Positions 60,731 through 64,000 of a stretch of 64,000 nt of DNA are shown here, in pieces; position 1 is the stretch's first letter, and each line of letters opens with the position of its first letter. The stretch spans positions 1-64,000 of the forward strand of contig JAZQWG010000036.1 of NCBI GenBank assembly GCA_045632265.1, in the 5' to 3' direction. The position numbers and the translations under genes were made by a program. The DNA is from Scatosoma sp045632265. GTDB lineage: Bacteria > Bacillota > Clostridia > Christensenellales > Borkfalkiaceae. The notes below the pieces were generated by a model, which saw nothing but the letters and a program-made list of their open reading frames with translations, had not been told where the DNA came from and did not search any database.

Positions 60731-61231
60731 ATGACTACTCTTACCCTGCAAAAAAGAACAGTTAAGAATATAGTTGTTAGGTTAATTATTATAACCGTTT
60801 TTACTTTGCTAATACTTTTGCCTATTAGCATTGCTTTGTTTTATAAGGGCATTGAACATATCCAAACCAACGAGGGAACTTTTCTTGAAAGAAGATTAGC
60901 ATTATTACCTGTTACCGTTATCATTTTGACAATTGAAATTTTATTTTTGATTGTTTGGAGTTTTAGATATTTTACTTTTAAGAAAATAAATTCTCTCAAC
61001 GAAGAAATTAAAACAATCTATTGTAAAAAAATCTCTTTAATAAAAATTTTTTCTGTCGTTGGATTGAAAATAAAAACCGAAAACAAAACACTTATATACA
61101 TTTCCAGTAAGGATAATGAAGTCTTTGATACATTAAAAAAGGAACTATTGCATAAAACACTTCAACTAAAATGTTATCAAAACACAAGTATTATAAAAAA
61201 AATAGAGAAAAAGTCAATTCAATCAAAATAA
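60731..61231 (+). CDS. Orphan membrane protein, AT-rich
   Basis: 166 residues. Two membrane segments near the N-terminus (IVVRLIIITVFTLLILLPI and LLPVTVIILTIEILFLIVW), then a basic cytoplasmic part rich in Lys and Ile. AGGAG upstream. The codons are much richer in A/T than the rest of the window, which suggests recent arrival. It stands alone between its own promoter and terminator, next to the tRNA cluster. I do not recognise the family. Confidence 0.7.
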   Translation: MTTLTLQKRTVKNIVVRLIIITVFTLLILLPISIALFYKGIEHIQTNEGTFLERRLALLPVTVIILTIEILFLIVWSFRYFTFKKINSLNEEIKTIYCKKISLIKIFSVVGLKIKTENKTLIYISSKDNEVFDTLKKELLHKTLQLKCYQNTSIIKKIEKKSIQSK

Positions 61232-61275
61232 TGTAAGAAGAAAAGGTTCAATTTAGGTTACTCTTACCTCACCAC

Positions 61276-61306
61276 AAAAAAGACAATGCTTTGGCGTTGT
61301 CTTTTT
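61276..61306 (+). terminator. Terminator after the orphan membrane gene
   Basis: AAAAAGACAATGC/GCGTTGTCTTTTT stem with T-run. Confidence 0.8.
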
Positions 61307-61396
61307 GCTTTTTGTTCAGTTATTAAACTAATGTTTAATCATTTTGTTAATTTTGTGAAAAGTGTTCGTTTTTTTCATATTTATTATTAAATTAAA

Positions 61397-61425
61397 TTGA
61401 CAATTTTGGCGAAAAATGATACAAT
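61397..61425 (+). promoter_or_regulatory. Promoter of the unknown membrane protein-moxR operon
   Basis: TTGACA (61397) and TACAAT (61420), spacer 17. A hairpin ACTGCCA/TGGCAGT (61443-61469) lies in the 5' leader. Confidence 0.7.
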
Positions 61426-61494
61426 TATAGTTCAAAAATAATACTGCCATATTGTTTTTTTGTGGCAGTTCTGTAAGATAAAAAAGAGGAGTTT

Positions 61495-63021
61495 ATGAAC
61501 GAAAATTTTATCAAGTATAAAAAACAAGCCTTTGTGATACGATTTGTAAAATCGTTATTGCTGGGATTGGCAATCGGCGGGTTGCTTGCGGGTACGCTTT
61601 TGTTGCTCACAAAACTCGAGATATTGTCGATGAAAGCGATGATGCCTTGGGTGCTTGGTGGCGCGGCGTTCGTTGTAGGCGGCGTGGGCGGATATTTCTT
61701 GTTCCGTGTTTCCGATAGAAAGCTTGCAAGGCACTTGGACGCAGACTTTGCGTTGCAAGAAAAAGTGCAAACGATGCTTGCATTCCAAAAGGAAGAAGGC
61801 ACCTTCCCCGATTTGCAACGAGAAGATGCCAACGAGGCGCTGGGCGAATTGACGAAAAACAAAAAGCGCCTTAAATGGAAACGTCTTTGGATTTATCTCG
61901 TATGCGCATGTTTGGGCGCGGGCATGATGCTTGCAGCCTTCCTTGTTCAACCACCCGAAGCTCAACCCGAGCCGGAAATTCCCGAAGAAGAATTTGCGAT
62001 TACGGATATTCAAGTGGTGGCGTTGCAAGAACTTATCTTGTACGTAGGCAATTCGGAAATGGAAAACCCGTACAAAGACAACGTGGTGGATGCGCTGGAA
62101 GTGATGCTTGCGGAATTGCAAGAAGCGACAACCGTTTCGCAAAAGGACGCGGCTTTGAAAAAGGCGGTGGACGAAATCAACAAGCAAACGGACGATTCGT
62201 CGGAAGCAGTCGAACTTATGAACGCCCTTTGGACGTACGAAGCTAGAAGCGCGAAACAGTTTGCCAAAGCCTTGAATTATTACGATTGGTCGAAAGAAAA
62301 CGAGTGGGAAGACTTCTCGGAAAAATGGACGGACTTCCGTACGTCGTTCGTTCACTCGGACTCGCTCACCGACGAGCCTGACGAATACAAGATGGCAACG
62401 GAAACGGGCGAACTTCTCACCCGCTTGACGGAAAATCTTGCGCAATCGATTACACGCGTGGGCGGCGGCGTTGGCGACACCCTTTGCGAGCAGCTGAAAC
62501 GTTTTGCGGAAGTGCAAGAAAACAACCAAAACGGCACGCACTTGTACGGCTTGGCTGTGCTTGGCGAGTATGCGGAAATCATAGGTTATACAAACGTGCA
62601 AAAGGAACTCGACGCAACGTTCACGGCGTTGGCGCCCGAAGTGTTTAGAGGCTTGAAGATACACCGCACGAATACGGACACGGGCGAATACGCCATGACG
62701 AAGATTAAAGAATTGTTTGGCTACGTGTTGCCCAAGTTTGAACGTCCCAACTTCTATGAAGCTACGGAAGACGCGCCTGGCGACGGCGAAGAAGAGGGCA
62801 GCGGCGGCGCAGGTATCGGCGACGGGGCGGTTTACGGCAGTGACGATTTGGTGCTTGATCCTATGACGAACACGTATGTAGAATACGGCACGATTTTGGA
62901 TAAATATTATAAACTCATGTTCGGTAAGGTGGAAGATGGAAGCTACACCGAACAAGAAAAAGAAGCGATGGAAAAATACTTTGCTATATTGTATGGCGGA
63001 TTTGACGAAGAAGGAGAATAA
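61495..63021 (+). CDS. Membrane protein of unknown function next to MoxR
   Basis: 508 residues. Three hydrophobic segments: two near the N-terminus (about residues 17-40 and 50-70) and one at about residues 130-150 (LWIYLVCACLGAGMMLAAFLV). After it a long, acidic, mostly helical region follows (about residues 150-420), then a Gly/Asp/Glu-rich linker and a conserved-looking end (VEYGTILDKYYKLMF). Probably exposed outside the membrane. It is followed six bases later by moxR; such proteins often act with MoxR in cell-envelope tasks. Family not recognised. Confidence 0.75.
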   Translation: MNENFIKYKKQAFVIRFVKSLLLGLAIGGLLAGTLLLLTKLEILSMKAMMPWVLGGAAFVVGGVGGYFLFRVSDRKLARHLDADFALQEKVQTMLAFQKEEGTFPDLQREDANEALGELTKNKKRLKWKRLWIYLVCACLGAGMMLAAFLVQPPEAQPEPEIPEEEFAITDIQVVALQELILYVGNSEMENPYKDNVVDALEVMLAELQEATTVSQKDAALKKAVDEINKQTDDSSEAVELMNALWTYEARSAKQFAKALNYYDWSKENEWEDFSEKWTDFRTSFVHSDSLTDEPDEYKMATETGELLTRLTENLAQSITRVGGGVGDTLCEQLKRFAEVQENNQNGTHLYGLAVLGEYAEIIGYTNVQKELDATFTALAPEVFRGLKIHRTNTDTGEYAMTKIKELFGYVLPKFERPNFYEATEDAPGDGEEEGSGGAGIGDGAVYGSDDLVLDPMTNTYVEYGTILDKYYKLMFGKVEDGSYTEQEKEAMEKYFAILYGGFDEEGE

Positions 63022-63027
63022 AAGAAA

Positions 63028-64000
63028 ATGAAAAACACCGAAACTAAAGAAATTGAAATGCAACAAATTAAGATGTTCAGCGAAAAGATTTTGAAGATTA
63101 GAGAACAGCTTGCGCGCGACGTCGTTGGTCAAAAGAACATCATCGACAACGTAATCATCGCAATCATCGCGGGCGGCAACGTGCTTTTGGAAGGTGTACC
63201 TGGCGTAGGTAAAACTCGTCTTGTGCGTTCGCTTGGTAAGGCGCTTTCCTTGCCCTTCTCGAGAATTCAATTCACGCCCGACTTGATGCCTTCCGACGTT
63301 ACGGGTACGAACATCGTAGAAAAGGACGAAAACGGCAGATTGCAAACGAAGTTCCGTCAAGGTCCTATCTTTGCAAACCTTGTGCTTGCGGACGAAATCA
63401 ACCGTGCAACGCCCAAAACGCAATCGGCAATGCTCGAAGTCATGCAAGAACACAAAGTGACCATTGCAAACGCTACGTATAAAATTCAAGAACCTTTCTT
63501 CGTACTCGCTACGGAAAACCCGATTGAACAAGACGGTACTTACCCGCTTCCCGAAGCGCAAATGGACCGTTTCATGTTCAAGCTCATCGTTAAATTCCCT
63601 TCGACGGAAGACCTTGCTCACATCGTTAAGATGACGCAAATCAAGATGTCGGAATCGGCGGAAGCAGTTATCAACGGCGAAGAAATTCTTGCAATGCGTG
63701 CTTTGGCTTCCAAAGTTCTCGTTGCGGACGAAGTGCTTATGTACGCGATGAACTTGGTTTCCAACACCCACCCCGAACTTGACGGAAGCTGCGAAGCAAC
63801 GAAGAAATACGTTAAGTACGGCGCATCGCCCCGTGCAGCGCAAGGTATCATCACGGCGGCAAAGGTAAACGCTTTGATGGACGGCCGCTACAACGTCGCA
63901 TACGAAGATATCGATAAGCTTGCTTATCCTATTTTCAGACACAGAATTAAGATTAACTACACGGCAATCAACGATAAACTTGGCGTTGACGACGTAATTT
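63028..64000 (+). CDS. MoxR family AAA+ ATPase, 3' end outside window
   Basis: About 324 residues visible, open at the right edge. The start ATG at 63028 has GGAG upstream. Walker A is GVPGVGKT, Walker B LVLADEIN, then ATENPIEQDGTYPLPEAQMDRF, the MoxR signature, and a late GASPRAAQ. MoxR ATPases act as chaperones, often with DUF58 and VWA proteins, which would be expected further to the right. Confidence 0.93.
   Translation, partial: MKNTETKEIEMQQIKMFSEKILKIREQLARDVVGQKNIIDNVIIAIIAGGNVLLEGVPGVGKTRLVRSLGKALSLPFSRIQFTPDLMPSDVTGTNIVEKDENGRLQTKFRQGPIFANLVLADEINRATPKTQSAMLEVMQEHKVTIANATYKIQEPFFVLATENPIEQDGTYPLPEAQMDRFMFKLIVKFPSTEDLAHIVKMTQIKMSESAEAVINGEEILAMRALASKVLVADEVLMYAMNLVSNTHPELDGSCEATKKYVKYGASPRAAQGIITAAKVNALMDGRYNVAYEDIDKLAYPIFRHRIKINYTAINDKLGVDDVI

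Noticed and set aside
61555..63942. 795-residue open frame on the - strand opposite the last two genes
   Set aside because: Antisense shadow rich in His, Arg and Phe, with no motifs. The + strand has a clear MoxR and membrane protein.

Overview
The window looks like a chromosomal segment of an anaerobic, low-to-mid GC Bacillota (Clostridia-like) bacterium. Supporting signs are a Rex-AdhE fermentation pair, an oxygen-labile type L-serine dehydratase, zinc-binding forms of S14, S4 and L36, the secG-rnr-smpB order, CDP-glycerol (teichoic-acid type) genes with no lipid A genes, and tRNA genes with encoded CCA. Genus cannot be fixed from the sequence alone.

Layout. (1) 1-23176, + strand: one long surface-polysaccharide locus, open at the left edge. 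It holds a partial SDR epimerase, a WbuB-like transferase, four further GT4-type glycosyltransferases, a GT2 enzyme, a Wzy-like polymerase, an O-acyltransferase, a Wzx flippase, a GDPD-like protein, a CDP-glycerol glycerophosphotransferase and its CDP-glycerol supplier TagD. It then continues with a trio of unknown transferase, sugar-acid type cytidylyltransferase and DRE-TIM aldolase fusion, and ends with CapE/CapF/CapG for UDP-L-FucNAc, with a nucleotidyltransferase-fold gene wedged between capF and capG. It ends at a strong terminator. (2) 23219-26620: rex-adhE. (3) 26635-30942: tilS, a divergent polysaccharide deacetylase, a NahK-like sugar kinase and a nitrilase-fold protein that has lost catalytic residues. 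(4) 30918-34017, - strand: secG, rnr, smpB. (5) 34065-37951, - strand: pgk-tpiA-gpmI glycolytic operon. (6) 38036-42116, + strand: thyA-folA, then typA and a HAD phosphatase. (7) 42300-58451, + strand: the S10-spc-alpha ribosomal superoperon (rpsJ to rplQ) with secY, adk, map, infA, rpmJ and rpoA, preceded by a structured leader and with a second promoter and leader before rpsM. rplX carries an apparent one-base deletion. (8) 58483-61306: a single-chain L-serine dehydratase, a tRNA cluster (Asp, Phe, Thr, Tyr), repeated hairpins and a partial copy of the tRNA-Tyr 3' end, then an AT-rich orphan membrane protein. (9) 61397-64000: a membrane protein of unknown function followed by a MoxR AAA+ ATPase cut by the right edge.

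The most promising unknown is the trio at 14741-18480. A pyruvate-aldolase-like enzyme fused to a second domain sits beside a NeuA/KdsB-like cytidylyltransferase and an unrecognised transferase, with no NeuB/KdsA synthase in view. This suggests a CMP-activated keto-acid made by a non-standard route for a glycopolymer that may also carry glycerol phosphate and L-FucNAc. Non-coding items worth attention are the S10-operon leader, the alpha-operon leader, hairpins without U-tracts inside operons, and the region around the tRNA genes.
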